A DNA stretch of 64,000 bases from NCBI GenBank assembly GCA_023101725.1, contig JALJCO010001293.1, forward strand, positions 556,001 to 620,000. Reading direction: 5' to 3'. The first letter of the stretch is position 1, and each line of letters starts with the position of its first letter. The position numbers and the translations under genes are program-made. This DNA is from Atherinomorus stipes (taxonomy: Eukaryota; Chordata; Actinopteri; Atheriniformes; Atherinidae). The notes below the pieces were generated by a model that saw only the letters and a program-made list of their open reading frames with translations, had not been told where the DNA came from and searched no databases. Shown here in pieces: positions 1 to 11,383 of the stretch.

Positions 1-539
1 TAAACTGAAACCCATCTATGGATACTGATAAAAACACCTTGAGGTACAAGCAAGAAGTAAACACCTGTGTACTATTATCACCTAACAGTTAAAGGGACTA
101 GAGGCAGGAATTTAAAAAACAAACAAACATGCATGTCCATTTTTTTTATACTAATGGGTGATGAAGCGCTAAATACCAAAAATAACGTTTCCACCCACGC
201 TTCTCTCTGTTGCCTTGAACAGGCTGTGTGCTGCAAGATGCGCTGCAATTTGGTGTCCGAATTTCCCGTGCTGCCCTGCGGACGTGACGTCAAATGACGC
301 TACATCCGCAGTTTGATACAGGAAGAAGACAGTCGTGGTAAATTCAAACACTGTAAGCGATAGTTTTGGATTATTCTGCCGTCAGCAAACGATCCAGATC
401 AACTGAAAGACACTAAAAAGTGTAACTACAAAGAAAAAGGTTAGTAAACAACATTATAGTTTCAGTTTGTGCATGCTCCCGTGACGGCTTGGCTCGTGGC
501 TGCAGTTACCTGAAGCGCCATTCGCGAGTTTCGTTTCTT
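1..539. other. No recognisable gene; flanking sequence
   Basis: I see no exon-like reading frame, RNA gene or clear transposon end here. The reading frames present are short, overlap on both strands, and resemble nothing I know. The stretch leads into a LINE fragment that becomes recognisable from about 540, so part of it may be an older or divergent portion of that element. Confidence 0.4.
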
Positions 540-1304
540 AATCTTGCCTCAAGTCCCTTTAATACAAAAAAACCCAGAAGAATTAGTGTTCGACCCAGGT
601 TATGTGGGGATCACACTCCATTACTCATTCATGATGTCAATATTGCTCAGGTTGATTCGTCCAAATATTTAGGTGTGCATATGGACAATAATTTATCATG
701 GAGTGTTTATGTAAACATTGTGTGTACGAGGATCCAGCAGCGACTTCACTTTCTACGAAGGCTCAGGGTGTTTGTGTCCAACAGCAGGTGATGTTGCTTT
801 TCTATCGGTCTGTGATTGAAAGTATTCTTCGTTACGCAGTTGCTGCTTGGTTTAGTAACTTAAGTGTGAAATTAAAGTCGCAAATCAACAGATTGGTTTA
901 CACTGCATTAAAAGTGATGGGAGTGAGGGAGTACCCCACTCTCCAAGCAATATTCGAGGAAACAGTACTTAGGCAAGCCAGGAAAATAGTCGCTGACCCC
1001 TTTCATGTCTTGAATTCTGAGTATGAACTGCTACCCTCAGGCAAACGTTAAAGATTTCCAGTTAAAAATAAGAAAAGATATTTGAACCGGTACAAATTTT
1101 CATTTATTCCACTCTGTGTCTCTGTTAAACTCAGGTCGTAAGTAGAGGGTTTCTGTAGGGAATGCCATATAGACTATGTATGTATGCACTTTGATTGTCG
1201 GCACTTGTGTGTTGTGTACATTTGTGCTGTTATGTGTTATGCAGCAGCCTGTGCGTCCAATACAAATTTCCTTCAGGACTAAATAAAGTAATCTTGAATC
1301 TTGA
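540..1304 (+). mobile_element. LINE 3' end (L2/CR1-like), reverse transcriptase C-terminus, frameshifted
   Basis: Translation gives the C-terminal part of a non-LTR reverse transcriptase: a KYLGVH-type motif, then LRRLR, FYRSVIESILRYAVAAWF, and the terminal LRQARKIVADPFHVLNSEYELLPSGKR. This pattern is common in teleost LINEs of the L2/CR1/jockey group. The frame shifts near 785-790 between 'FVSNSR' and 'QVMLLFY', so the copy is dead. After the stop come a short 3'UTR and the tail AATAAAGTAATCTTGAATC. A tandem short tail of that sort is typical of L2/CR1 elements. The 5' part is missing, as expected from 5' truncation during target-primed insertion. Clade assignment is by eye. Confidence 0.8.
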
Positions 1305-1454
1305 AGATGGTGGAGGATTTACGAGGCAAACGTGAAAGTTTTCAACACAGTTGAAAACAGTTGCTCATCGACGCCATTGTTGCTGTGAATTTTTTTTCAA
1401 TGAACTTTATTGTTGTTGTGAATGAGACCAATGCACATTGTCACTGACGCCATA

Positions 1455-1461
1455 CCCCCCC

Positions 1462-1492
<31 letters not shown>

Positions 1493-1499
1493 ACACACA
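1455..1499. repeat. Poly-C followed by (CA)n microsatellite
   Basis: About 24 C residues are followed directly by about ten CA units. It is a simple low-complexity tract with no coding potential. Confidence 0.95.
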
Positions 1500-1840
1500 T
1501 CCTTGTACTTCTATCTTACTGAGGACATTCATTGACATAATGCATTCCCTAGCCCCTTACCCTAACCCTAACTACCACAAATGATTGCCTTAACCTAACC
1601 CTAACCCTAACCTAAACCTATTTGTAACCTAAACTCTAAAGTTTAATCTTGACCCTAAAAAGGGCTTTTCTTTGATTTTTTTTATAGTAAGGACCGGCCA
1701 AAATGTCCCCACTTTGAAAAATGTCCTCACTTTTCTGGTTAAAAGCGCAAAATGGTCCGCACAATGTAGCAAGTACAAGTACACACTTCCTCGTGTGCTT
1801 ACGCCGTCCCCATGAAACAAAAACCGGTCGAGGTTTCAAA
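1500..1840. repeat. Dispersed repeat with telomere-like (CCCTAA)n units
   Basis: Between about 1557 and 1625 there are several CCCTAA or CCTAA units, the complement of the vertebrate telomere repeat TTAGGG, separated by degenerate spacers. The flanking text (a 'gaggacattc' stretch on one side, 'aatgtcctcactttt' on the other) reads as a dispersed fish repeat with inverted ends. The telomere-like block therefore probably travels inside a transposon. It is unlikely to mark a chromosome fusion. Confidence 0.55.
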
Positions 1841-1961
1841 CCTTTCCACCTTGGAACCCGGTTTCAGACATGACAGGTTTTAGGAGGCTAATCCCTGGTT
1901 TCGTGAGGATGATTGGGCAGATTTCTTAAATTTTTTGGCGGTTTTGCTGTAATTTGCCGGC

Positions 1962-3079
1962 GTGTGGACGGCCCCTGAATATCTGTACAACAACGAAAGA
2001 ATTCCACACCCAGACCAGCTGCCAGTTCTTTTGCGAACCAAGGAAAAGGAGATCCCTGTCTGCTTCATTGCTGGGGAACTGCAGTGTCCATACTGTCCAG
2101 GCCCCACACCACCTGATCTACTAGGACCTTACACAATCACCAAAAATGCTATTGTGTATGGCTACACATTTATTAACAAGGGTAAGAATCTTATTTTGAA
2201 TATTTGGTTAATGTGAAATTACATTAAATTTAAGCAATAAGGCTAATTAACCACAAATGATGAGAATTATACTGGAAGAAAGACTTGCACCATGTATCAG
2301 TAATGCAGTATTATAACGACTATTTTGGTTTTGTAACCCCTTCAAATTATGATTATTTTAAGACGTAATGGTATTGTGCATATACTAAATTTTACTTTTA
2401 CATGAACTGATACTTTTCAGGGATCTCTGTTGCAATCAAGCAGTGTCCTGTCTGCAAAAACCAATTAAGATTCCAGGAATACAAGTCAGGTTTCCACAAC
2501 TACAATGACCGTGTTATTCTGACATTGCCACTGTCAACTACTTCTTTCTGCTCTTGCAGTAAGTACCTCTGCCCCTTGTCTAAAAAATTGTTATAGTTTG
2601 TATCATTTGGATGCATGTGTATCTATACTATGTTGAAATTGCAAAGGTTGGTTTCATTTTGCATTTAATATCTTAATTATTCAGAACAAAACAGCTCCAG
2701 GAAGGATGACATTGACCTTTTTCAATGAGAACCGATTTCATCATCAAACCGTCAGAAACGCCTTTCATCTTTTCTTGTCCCAGACTGACTTTAAGTTTGA
2801 GTTCAACTGCTACCAATGTGGTCACAGTCCACCAGTGATCATGGCACATGCCAACTGGAAAGTTGCCTTTGACTTACCAGGTATTTAACATTACCATGAA
2901 TTTGAATTTTTTAAAGTACATTTCCAAATCTGAATGTCTGACATTTCTTTGTGTGTATTCTAATTTGGAACTTTCAAGAGAACCAGACACAGACAAAGTG
3001 ACAAGAACGACCTCTACTGACATAGTAAAAACATGGGAGCAACTTGACAAAGAACTGATAGCAGAGGGCTTTCCAACAG
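1962..3079 (+). pseudogene. HMGXB3-like / KDZ-transposon-associated cysteine-cluster exons
   Basis: Four blocks read as exons joined by consensus introns. Block 1 (to 2181) ends at a GGTAAGA donor. Block 2 (2421-2558) ends at GTAAGT. Block 3 (2685-2880) ends at GTATTT. Block 4 (about 2978-3079) ends at GTAAAG. The joined frame is open and includes 'ELQCPYCPGPTPPDLLGPYT', then 'AIKQCPVCKNQ' and 'FNCYQCGHSPP'. These are three CxxC knuckles that could bind zinc. The wording resembles the cysteine cluster of vertebrate HMGXB3 and of proteins linked to KDZ (Kyakuja-Dileera-Zisupton) transposases. There is no ATG at the left edge, so 5' exons are missing or lie further away. It could be a host HMGXB3-like gene fragment or the spliced accessory gene of a Zisupton-type transposon. 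The interruption at 3400-3635 and the later frame loss favour a dead copy. Confidence 0.55.
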
Positions 3080-3399
3080 GTAAAGTATTTCAGTCATGAT
3101 TGAGACTTTCCAAACAGATTGATTATTTTGAAACACTGTTGAAGAAAGCACTCCATCACTGAATCAACATAGATAAGAGAATATCATCTGAAGTTGCTAC
3201 AAAATGTAATAATTGCTAACTACATTCTTTTAATCACCTGTTTAAAACAAGATATTTAGCATACATTTATACACCAACTAACACCAAGTTAATGAGGAAT
3301 TGATCACTTATGAATGTCTGTGGAAATCACAAAGGAAATTATTTGGTTATTTTTCCATTTTTCTGAAGCATGGGAACGTTCGGTTCTTTATCTGTTAGA

Positions 3400-3635
3400 C
3401 AGCAAATAAAAACTGGTTTCTCTGGTTTGTTCCTTTCGCTGACTGCATATCAGCTACACAGCTCAACACTGACCCCACGATTTCCGGTGGTATTGCTCAG
3501 TCTTCTGCGTCGAGTGACGGACCAGCAAGCCCCTCAAAAATGCACCAAATTACTTAGGTAACCGATGCAGACGACGGAAGAAACTGTCCCTTTGTCTGCA
3601 TATCCGTCTTCTGCGCTGAGCGTAAATGGGCCTTT
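3400..3635. mobile_element. MITE copy, partial; shares sequence with 46214-47175
   Basis: The block around 3465-3635 ('aacactgaccc', 'ttctgcgtcgagtgacgga', then 'cgtaaatgggcctt') matches a second copy at 46360-47175. The right end AAATGGGCCTT is the terminal inverted repeat seen at both ends of that copy. The left end has diverged and its boundary is approximate. It lies between the two halves of the HMGXB3/KDZ-like fragment. Confidence 0.65.
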
Positions 3636-3753
3636 ACTCTACTCTTGCACCCTGGATGGGTAAGAGTGTGAGATAGGGCAACACTCTCCCAAAAATTGAG
3701 GCCAAAAAGGGGGTACGCAAAAAACTAATGCAATCAAAGTCCCATCAAAGAAA

Positions 3754-4685
3754 ATGGATGAGGATGCTGTGCTGTGCTTGCTTGAAGCAAAGAAGGCAAG
3801 TAAAGTATTTTATATGTCTGTCATCTATATTCCTTTCTCATTGACCCCTTTAGGAAATCCTAAATCTTTAAATTACAAATGTCTTGTGCCACACAGCCAC
3901 CAAAGAAAGACCTGCAAGGCGCATGTGCTGCCCTAGGAGTGAGCCAGGATGGGACCATAACTGACCTTATACACAGACTGGAATAAATGGTCAACTTCAG
4001 GGAAATTTACCCCCAAAATGTTTTTAAAGTTGCAAAAAACTGGAGGTGATTCTATGTTTGAAACAAAATAAATGTAATGCGTTTCCATTTGGAAGCCTTC
4101 CTTTGCACTGAAATACAAATAACTCTTACAGGTGGCACACTGCATTTTTCCTGTCATCATGGGGTTGTTTACTGTGTAAGTTTCCTGTTTTGGAGCGAGT
4201 CAGCAAGGGATCATGTCGATGGGCTGCTGGGCTTCAAAACATTTCCAACTTGTTTAATTTCTGATGTGTCTGGCCAAGAGGCTAGACACAAGAACGACCG
4301 GAGCCGACAGCTTTTTTTCCAACCCCATGATGGCAGATTATGTTCACCAACCATCGAGAACATTGCAGCAGCACTGGAAAAGAAACTGCGTGTGGAAATG
4401 CCATGGGTGAAAAACCCAAAAATGCAGTCACCTCCAGAAGTTACTCCACCAGATGGCAACCCCTGGATTCTTCCCCACCCAGTCACAAAAGCTACGGAAA
4501 GATATGCTGTGTATGACCGCTTTCATCAGAAGAACCAAAAGCGCCCAAAGGAGAAAGTAAGAAGCTTATGCCCAGAATTGAGGGCAGAGATCTACTCCTC
4601 AGTTGTAGAGCAACTGAACAGAGAATTGGCAGCCATTTGCTATTCCGTTTCACAAATGAACGAGAGCTTGATGTGCAGAGCTTGA
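3754..4685 (+). pseudogene. KDZ/Zisupton-like transposase remnant with SAP-like segment
   Basis: From about 3891 the frame reads 'PPKKDLQGACAALGVSQDGTITDLIHRLE', which looks like a SAP DNA-binding helix-turn-helix. A possible intron follows (GT near 4047, polypyrimidine AG near 4130). Joining across it gives 'KTGGGTLHFSCHHGVVYC' and then 'FLFWSESARDHVDGLLGFKTFP' and 'LISDVSGQ'. This order (CHHGVVY, ESxRDHVD, then an acidic D in a hydrophobic strand) fits my recollection of KDZ-type transposase cores. The remainder to 4685 ('FFQPHDGRLCSPTIENIAAALEKKL') stays open but ends without the rest of the expected catalytic region. It probably belongs with the cysteine-cluster exons at 1962-3079. The family call is from motif memory only. 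Confidence 0.5.
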
Positions 4686-4687
4686 TG

Positions 4688-4814
4688 TCAAGCTCTGCAC
4701 AAGTTTGCTAATTACCCACTGATTGGAGTCAGGAGTGTTGCAGCAAGGGAGCTCCTAATACCTGCAGGGCACCAGCCCTCGAAGACCAGAGTTGGTGATC
4801 CCTGCTCTCCAGCT
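4688..4814. mobile_element. Truncated hAT-like MITE (same family as 14600-14788)
   Basis: Shared text includes 'ttacccactgattggagtc', 'gagctcctaatacctgcag' and the end 'ttggtgatccctg', matched in inverted order by the complete copy at 14600-14788. The left terminus is missing. The element cuts off the KDZ-like reading frame on its left. Confidence 0.65.
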
Positions 4815-4954
4815 TACTCTCTTCCAGAGTATTTGACATTATTTAGAATATATTATGACGGTTTTATTTAAGTTAAATTCTGCATTTAGGGCACTATTAA
4901 CATTAGTTCAAATTATTTTCTTCAATTAATTTTTTTCCCATGAGGGGCAATTTT

Positions 4955-7145
4955 AGCCAAGGAGGGCAAACGGGCAGTTGCCCGGGCAACCTGAGCCCTG
5001 CCCTGAGCAAGTCCCTGGTGAAGAGGTAGGGGAAACCAAGTGAAGAAGAGGCCTCCTTCACAAATTCACGTTGACGTGGTTGAACCACCGCTCTGGCACT
5101 GGAAAGTGTTCCAGGGGTGCTTTAATGTGCCGGTACACCTTAGAGCGCTGACAGGCCACACAAGCACTAGCTCAGTCACGGACATCCTTCTCAAGCCCCG
5201 GCCAGATGTAACGGGAAGCAACAAGTTTTTGGGACAGCTTGCGGCCTGGGTGGGAAAGGCCGTGCACTGAATCAAACACCTGGCACCTCCAACTGACAGG
5301 CACCACGGGCCTTGGCTGATCTGTGGACACATCGCACAGAAGCATGGAAGTTCAGCAGTTTCAGACCAGTAACAGCAGAACAAAGCGCCTGCACTTCCAG
5401 GTCAGTAACCTGGTCAGTGCAAGGTGAAGGCCCAGGTGAAGGCCCAGGTGAATGGCGCCAACTGAGGCACAGGACAGGCAGTCTGCCACCACATCGGCCT
5501 TACCAGCGACATGGCGGATGTCCGTGGTGAACTGTAAGAGAGTTGTCATTGTTGGCTGGTGGACCAGGGTTCCGACATCTTGGCCATGGCAAAGGTGAGT
5601 GGCTTGTGGTCCACGAATGCTGTGAACTGACGGCCTTCCAGGAAAAAGTGACACACAGCCAGGTGTAGGGCCAGTAGCTCCCAGTTAAAGGTGCTGTACT
5701 TGCACACGTTGGGCCGCAACCAGCGGCTGAAGAAGGCGAGTGGTTGCCAGGCCCCATCCACCCACTGTTCATGCACTGCGCCAACAGCGAAATCAAGAGA
5801 CTAGGTAGTTATGGCAATGCGTGCGCCAGGTGCAGGGTGAGCCAGCTTAGCAGCATTGGCGAGGGCGGTCTTGGCACCAGTGAAAGCTGCGACCCACGCT
5901 GCTGACCAATCCACGGGCTTCTTGGGGGTCTTGTCCTTCAGGGCTTTGTTTAAAGGGTGCATGATTGCCAAGGCCTTAGGGGCAAAATGGTGATAGAAGT
6001 TCACCATCCCCACGAACTCCTGGACGGACAGCATCGTAAGTGGCTGGGGGAAATTAGGCACCGCCTGGACTTGGGATGGCAAGGGGACAGCGCCGTCCTT
6101 GGTAATATGGTGCCCCAGAAAATCCATGGAAGGCAGCCCAAACTGGCACTTAGCTGGGTGGATGATCAGTCTATGCTGGGATAGACGGCTGAGGAGGGAC
6201 CGCAGGTGGGAGAGATGTTCCCCCATGGATGAGCTTGCAACAAGGATGTCGTCCAGGTAAAGGAAAAGAAAAGGCAGGTCCCGCAGAACAGAGTCCATAA
6301 GCCGCTGGAAGGACTGAGCTACGTTCTTGAGTCCGAAGGGCATCCATAGAAAATTAAAAAGTGCCAGTGTCACACAAAATCTTGCAGCCAGATAAGGAAT
6401 CGGTGATAAACAGTAGCCCTCCTGTGCTGCCGGCACTCCTTTGGCTACTACTGAGTGCTGGCCCGGGAGTTTCCTGGCCTGGTGAAAGAGCAGAGTGCTC
6501 AGCAGCGCTTGGGTTTGGAGCCGGTTTCCAGGCATGGACGGGATGTAGCTGCAGCTGTCATCAAAAGCTTGTGCCCCCGCTGGCACAGCAGCAGGGGAGA
6601 GGGACTTGGGAGCGGTGGCTGCATAGGCAGGCAGAGCGGGCGGTTTTGCACCATAGTGCTGGCCGGCTAGAAAGAAACGGTCAGCCTCTTCAAGCAAGGG
6701 TCGGGAGGTGTGGTGGGGGTGGTAGAAAAAGGGGTGGAGAAGGGGGGGGGCGGCTGCGGAAGCTGTTTAAAAAGGAAATCCGGCTGGTGGTCACCCAGGA
6801 GGTCCAGCATCCTGTCCATCAGTTCGGAGGGTTTGGAGTCTCCCATGCCCCGCAGGAAGAGAAGGCAAGCAGCCTGCTTGGTGTCTGTGAGCCCAAAAGT
6901 CTTCAGATGGTGAGCCAAAAGGCCCAAGAAAGGGCCCAAAAAAGGGAGAAGAGGAAGAAAAAAAAAAACAAAGAAATTAAGAGCTTTGTATCTACAAGCT
7001 GCCATTTTTTTTAGAAGGCTGACCCCCCCATAAGGCTGCTGAGCGCTGAAACCACGTAGAAGTACTTGGTGGTGTTGACTGTGGTGTCCCACAAGGTGAA
7101 CTGAGCTTCTCTCTGGGCGAACAAGGCTGAGGCCAAAGATTCCTA
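4955..7145 (-). mobile_element. Degenerate Ty3/gypsy LTR retrotransposon (gag-pol remnant)
   Basis: Read on the minus strand from high to low coordinates, the order is gag, reverse transcriptase, RNase H, integrase. Gag-like text lies near 7140-6670 ('LKTFGLTDTKQAACLLFL', 'GDSKPSELMDRMLDLLGDH'). The RT core is in 6697-5801, with 'FGLKNVAQSFQRLMD' and the catalytic 'FLYLDDILVAS' (YLDD form of YxDD), followed by 'FLGHHIT' and 'FVGMVNFYHHF'. RNase H follows at 5776-5546 ('PLAFFSRWL', 'STFNWELLALHLAV', 'FVDHKPLTFA'). An integrase zinc-finger and core start lie in about 5400-4980 in mixed frames. Protease and the first RT blocks are deleted, several frames are broken, and I see no LTR pair. The copy is non-functional. 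Confidence 0.85.
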
Positions 7146-7162
7146 AAACTGAGGCAGCTTAA

Positions 7163-7997
7163 CGGTGCGTACACACCAAACACGATTTGGGCGTCAGGTT
7201 AACATGCAAAGTCAATGGCGCTTTGAGGAGGCATCGAAAACCCTGCAGCACGTTACGCGTGTCAGGCGTGGTGCGTCGAGTTTTAAGATTGTGAGCGTTT
7301 GACGTGCGTGGCGGGCGGCAGACGCTGGAGTTGGAAAATCTGAACTTTGGCGTCTTGACACGGGGCATCAACCGGTCAGAGCAACTCAATGTCATGACAC
7401 AGACACACATTTTATAACAGGATGCGAAACACCCAGAAGAACCAGGGGAATCTCCTCTCTCTCTAAAGACAGAGGAGGATAAACTGTGATCTGTGTCCGG
7501 TCCCAGTGTCTGAACGGCGGTTTGATGACCTGCTGTGCTGTTGGGATGTAATGGGTTTTTAAAGCTGCCCCGCATCAGGACAGCGGGTTGTTAAACTGGG
7601 CCGGATCAGAGAGCTGAAAGCGCCCCTCTCCACTGCGCAGCTCCTGGAGTAAATGGTGAAACTCATCATACTCAGACCACCTGAAATCATCTGGTGAACC
7701 CAGACACAGAGCAGAGATGCCAGACGATGATGTTCCCTTGCTTTGTTTATCGCATAAAGCCGAGCCGCTCTCTGTCCTGCACCTGCCATGGTGCAGACAG
7801 ACCGTTGAAAGGAAAAGGAAAAAGGAGGGTCTCCCCCCAACACGCGTCAAGCACGCCTTGGCTGGACATCCCTCGCCGCGCGTCAGGGGTGTCAAGGTGC
7901 TGGAAATCAAGCGTCTGACGTTTTAGTGACCCAGCGTCCAACTTTGGGCGTCAGGTGCGATTTTGACGCCAAAATCGTGTTTGGTGTGTATGCAGGG
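7163..7997. mobile_element. PIF/Harbinger-type non-autonomous element, copy 1
   Basis: The ends are inverted: GGTGCGTACACACCAAAC at the left and GTTTGGTGTGTATGC at the right. The element is flanked by TAA on both sides (7160-7162 and 7998-8000), which fits the 3-bp TWA target duplication of PIF/Harbinger. On the minus strand near 7680-7580 a residual 'YDEFHHLLQELRSGEGRFQLSDPAQF' resembles the start of a HARBI1-like nuclease. It is therefore likely an internally deleted derivative of an autonomous Harbinger. A second copy lies at 42312-43028. Confidence 0.8.
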
Positions 7998-8359
7998 TAA
8001 GAATCACAGTGTTCGTTGTCATCTTGGCGTGTAAAAGCCATGGAAAATGTCCACTTGGGGTCAACAGTGTGGAAATTGCAAAACACAAGCTGGAGGCAAT
8101 TTCTCTTCGACAACACCACTCACGTCATTTATTAAAAGTTGCTGTAACAACAGAACTGCCTCGTGGCGTAGCCTGTGGAAAAACTTAATAACACTCTGGG
8201 AACCCCTGTGTTTAAAGGCACAGTAACTGTCCATGATGAACTATATGGTCCACTACATGCTGTAATTTCAACATGTTGAAGCATCCAGAATTATAGCCAC
8301 ATTAATAACGTTTGTAAATCCGCCAAGATTTCAATGAAATATGATTGTTTGTGTTTGCA

Positions 8360-8900
8360 GAGATCATTCTCCTTCATTCAGAAACCATTGGTCCCGACAG
8401 ACATGCAGACATGACCGGCAGACATGCAGACTGTGGTAGGCTCACCACTGCTGATGCTATTAAAGATATCATTTTAAATACAACTTTAACAACTACAATG
8501 AAACAAGGTCTTATAACTCTTATTCCCAAACCTGGAAAAGATAAGAGACTTATTGATAATCTACGACTATTATTACTTTATTAAATACAGATCCCAAAAT
8601 CCTTACCCATGTCACTGGAAACAGGTTAAAGGAAAACTTAGAACAGATCATCAGTGAAACACAATCTGGGTTCCTTAAGGATCAATCTATCCATAATAAT
8701 ATCAGATTGGTTTTAGATCTACTCGATTACAATCATTTAATTGAAAGTGATGGTGTGATACTTATCTTCTTAGATACCCACCTTCTTAGAACATGCTTTT
8801 ATTTTAAAAGCTTTAGAATATTGTGGATTTGGGGAAAAGTTTATTCCTTAAATTTCTTTGTTGTATTCTGATATTAGTAGTTATATTTCTTTACCTTTCG
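8360..8900 (+). mobile_element. L1/Tx1-like LINE reverse transcriptase fragment
   Basis: The frame reads 'MKQGLITLIPKPGKDKRLIDNLR', the start of an L1-type reverse transcriptase ('LIPKPGKD...NLRPI'). After a frame break it continues with 'ILTHVTGNRLKENLEQIISETQSGFLKDQSIHNNIRLVLDLL', the next conserved block (RL...I..dQ.GF...rsi..Ni). The catalytic box is lost among stops. Both element ends are missing. Confidence 0.75.
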
Positions 8901-9937
8901 GAACGACTGAACCAAAGACTAGAAGAAGCATCCTGATTGTTATCAGCAATGAGTCAGGCTCTGTGATGTATGGGATTATATCAGTGGTGGCAGTAATGCC
9001 ATACAAAGCCATGGCTGAGGGAGGTGGTACTGCGCTGACCTGCCGGCAGTCCTGATCTAGAAAATATGCCCAAACTTTAGCAACAAAAATTAAGACCAGC
9101 CTTGTACTGCTGCAGACCTTAAGGCATGTTTGCAGGAACGATGGGACAGAAAAAAACTTTAAACACTTCATTGCTTTATATCCTCAAAGTTTCTCAGAAC
9201 TTTTAAGAGTTTTGAGAAAAACTGGCAGCATTACAAAGTAGTAAAAAGTTTACTGTCAAAGCTTCTTTTAAAAGGTTCTGCAGACCTGGAAGGAAAACAT
9301 GGATGTATGGGTTCATATTGTCTATAACTAAATAAAGTTCAATTAAATCACAGTGAAATTTATAATTATTTGGGATTTTATTCTATGATATTTGCATTTC
9401 ACGGGTTATTAATTTTTTTTTCTATTTTTTTTAGATGAAAACAGTATTCAAGCAAAATAGTAAGAACTTAGCAAATAAATAACTACAACAAAACGAAAGG
9501 CAAGGATGCTCTCAGCTAAGAATTTACCATCATTTTTTGTTTGTTTTGTGTTGACAGAGAGAAATGATGAGTGAAAAAGCGCATGCAGCTACTTGTTTTA
9601 TGTGTTGGATTAAATGTTAGAAACTGAACTCGGCTCCCAGTTAACTTAGAGAGAACTCCCGGGGTGACCAGCAGATAGCAGCATTGCTGCAAACTGCTTT
9701 TGCAGGCTGCCTACATTTTCTCCTCTATGTTGAAATTATGTACACTAAATATAGTTGGTTTTATTTACTTTATTAATTGTTATAAAAAAAAGGCATGTAT
9801 GAAATTATGATACTTAATTCAATGCAAACAGAAAAAAAGAAGAAAAACCTGTAATTATGACTTGTCTCTTGAAGAAGTGATTACTTCATTAGTTGTCAAG
9901 TAGTATCTTGCTTCAGGCTTTTGGTATATACTGTATA
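8901..9937. other. Unassigned sequence
   Basis: I find no supported gene. Around 9050-9330 a degraded frame on the plus strand ('KVSQNF*EF*EKLAALQSSKKF') looks like the tail of an old transposon, but I cannot assign it. The rest is AT-rich and featureless by eye. Confidence 0.4.
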
Positions 9938-11288
9938 TACATTATATTGCCAAAAGTATTTGCTCACCCATTCAAATGATAGGAATCAGGTGTTCCAATC
10001 ACTTCCATGGCCACAGGTGTATAAAATGAAGCAGCTAGACATGCAGACTGTTTTTACAAACATAAGTGAAAGAATGAGTCGCTCTCAGGAGCTCAGTGAA
10101 TTCCAGCATGGAACTGTGATAGGATGCCACCTGTGCAACAAATCCAGTCGTAAAATTTCCTCACTCCTAAATATTCCACAGTCACCTGTCAGCTGTATTA
10201 TAAGAAGAGGTCACCAATTTTCTGCAGAGTCAATCACTATAGACCTTCAAACTTCATGTGGCCTTCAGATCAGCTCAAGAACAATGACAGAGAGCTTCAT
10301 GGAATGGGTTTCCATGGTGAAGCAGCTGCATCAAAGCCAAACATCACCAAGTGCAATGCAAAGCGTTGGATGCAGTGATGTAAAGCAGCCGCCACTGGAC
10401 TAGAGCAGTGGAGGCATTCTCTGAAATGATAAACCGTGCTTCTCCATCTGGCAATCTGATTGAGGAGTCTGGGTTTGGTGGCTGCCAGGACAACAGTACT
10501 TGTCTGACTGCATTGTGCCAAGTGTAAAGTTTGGTGGAGGGGGGATTATGGTGTGGGGCTGTTTTTTAGAAGCTGGGCTTGACCCCTTAGTTCCAGTAAA
10601 AGGAACTCTGAATGCTTCAGCATACCAAGACATTTTGGACAATGGGCTATATGCACAACTCCTCTGATCTCAGTAAACTTGTCGACAATAGCCAGACACA
10701 CCTGGATTAATCAGTTTGTCCAATAATGAAAGGCAGGAAACAGAAGAGCACTACTGAGTTCAGGAAGTAGGGGAGTTGTGCATACAGTATAGCCCGTTCC
10801 ATGCTCCCAACTTTGTGGGAACAGTTTGGAGCTGGCCCCTTCCTCTTCCAACATGACAGATGAAAAGCAGGTCCATAAAGAAATGGATGCAGAGTCTGGT
10901 GTGGATGAACTTGACTGGCCTGCACAGAGTCCTGACTTCAACCCCACAGAACACCTTTGGGATGAATTAGAGTGGAGACTGAGAGCCAGGCCTTCTCATC
11001 CAACATCAGTGTGTGACCTCACAAATGCGCTTCTGGAAGAATGGTCAAAAATTCCCATAAACACACTCCTAAACCTTGTGGAAAGCCTTCCCAGAAGAGT
11101 TTAAGCTGTTTCTGGAACATTTCCTGATGTCTGAAAGCACCGGGACACGATAAGTCCGCAACGAAGCAGCATGTTTGAAAAGACGAGTCCATTTAAAGAC
11201 TCATGCTCCACAATGCAAGTCTGAAAACGGCTTTAAGCTCATATGTAAGTCATAGCAGGTGAGCAAATGCTTTTGGCAATATAGTGTA
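9938..11288 (+). mobile_element. Tc1-like transposon with degraded transposase
   Basis: The terminal inverted repeats read TATATTGCCAAAAGTATTTG at the left and, reverse-complemented, TATATTGCCAAAAGCATTTG at the right, bounded by TA as in Tc1/mariner. The 5' coding part holds the paired-like DNA-binding helices ('MSRSQELSEFQHGTVIG', 'SSRKISSLLNIPQSPVS'). The 3' part (10826-11104) holds 'LDWPAQSPDFNPTEHLWDELE', which includes the last two acidic positions of a DD34E triad. A palindromic MITE at 10641-10798 interrupts the coding region, and other frameshifts are present, so it cannot make transposase. Confidence 0.9.
10641..10798. mobile_element. Palindromic MITE (AATGGGCT ends), nested in Tc1 element
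   Basis: The left end AATGGGCTATATGCACAACT is mirrored at the right end ('agttgtgcatacagtatagcccgtt'). Similar copies lie at 13311-13527 and 39845-40020. Removing it rejoins the Tc1 reading text '[10 protein letters not shown]' to the downstream 'MLPTLWEQ'-like text, which shows that it inserted later than the Tc1 copy. Confidence 0.8.
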
Positions 11289-11329
11289 TGTATATGTATA
11301 TATATCTATATCTATAGATATATATACAG

Positions 11330-11383
<54 letters not shown>

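Noticed and set aside
6361..7014. 217-codon plus-strand frame
   Set aside because: It is antisense to the Ty3/gypsy gag-RT region and contains low-complexity text from A and G runs.
4955..7145. Complete, active endogenous retroelement
   Set aside because: No LTR pair, no protease, large internal deletions and several frame breaks.
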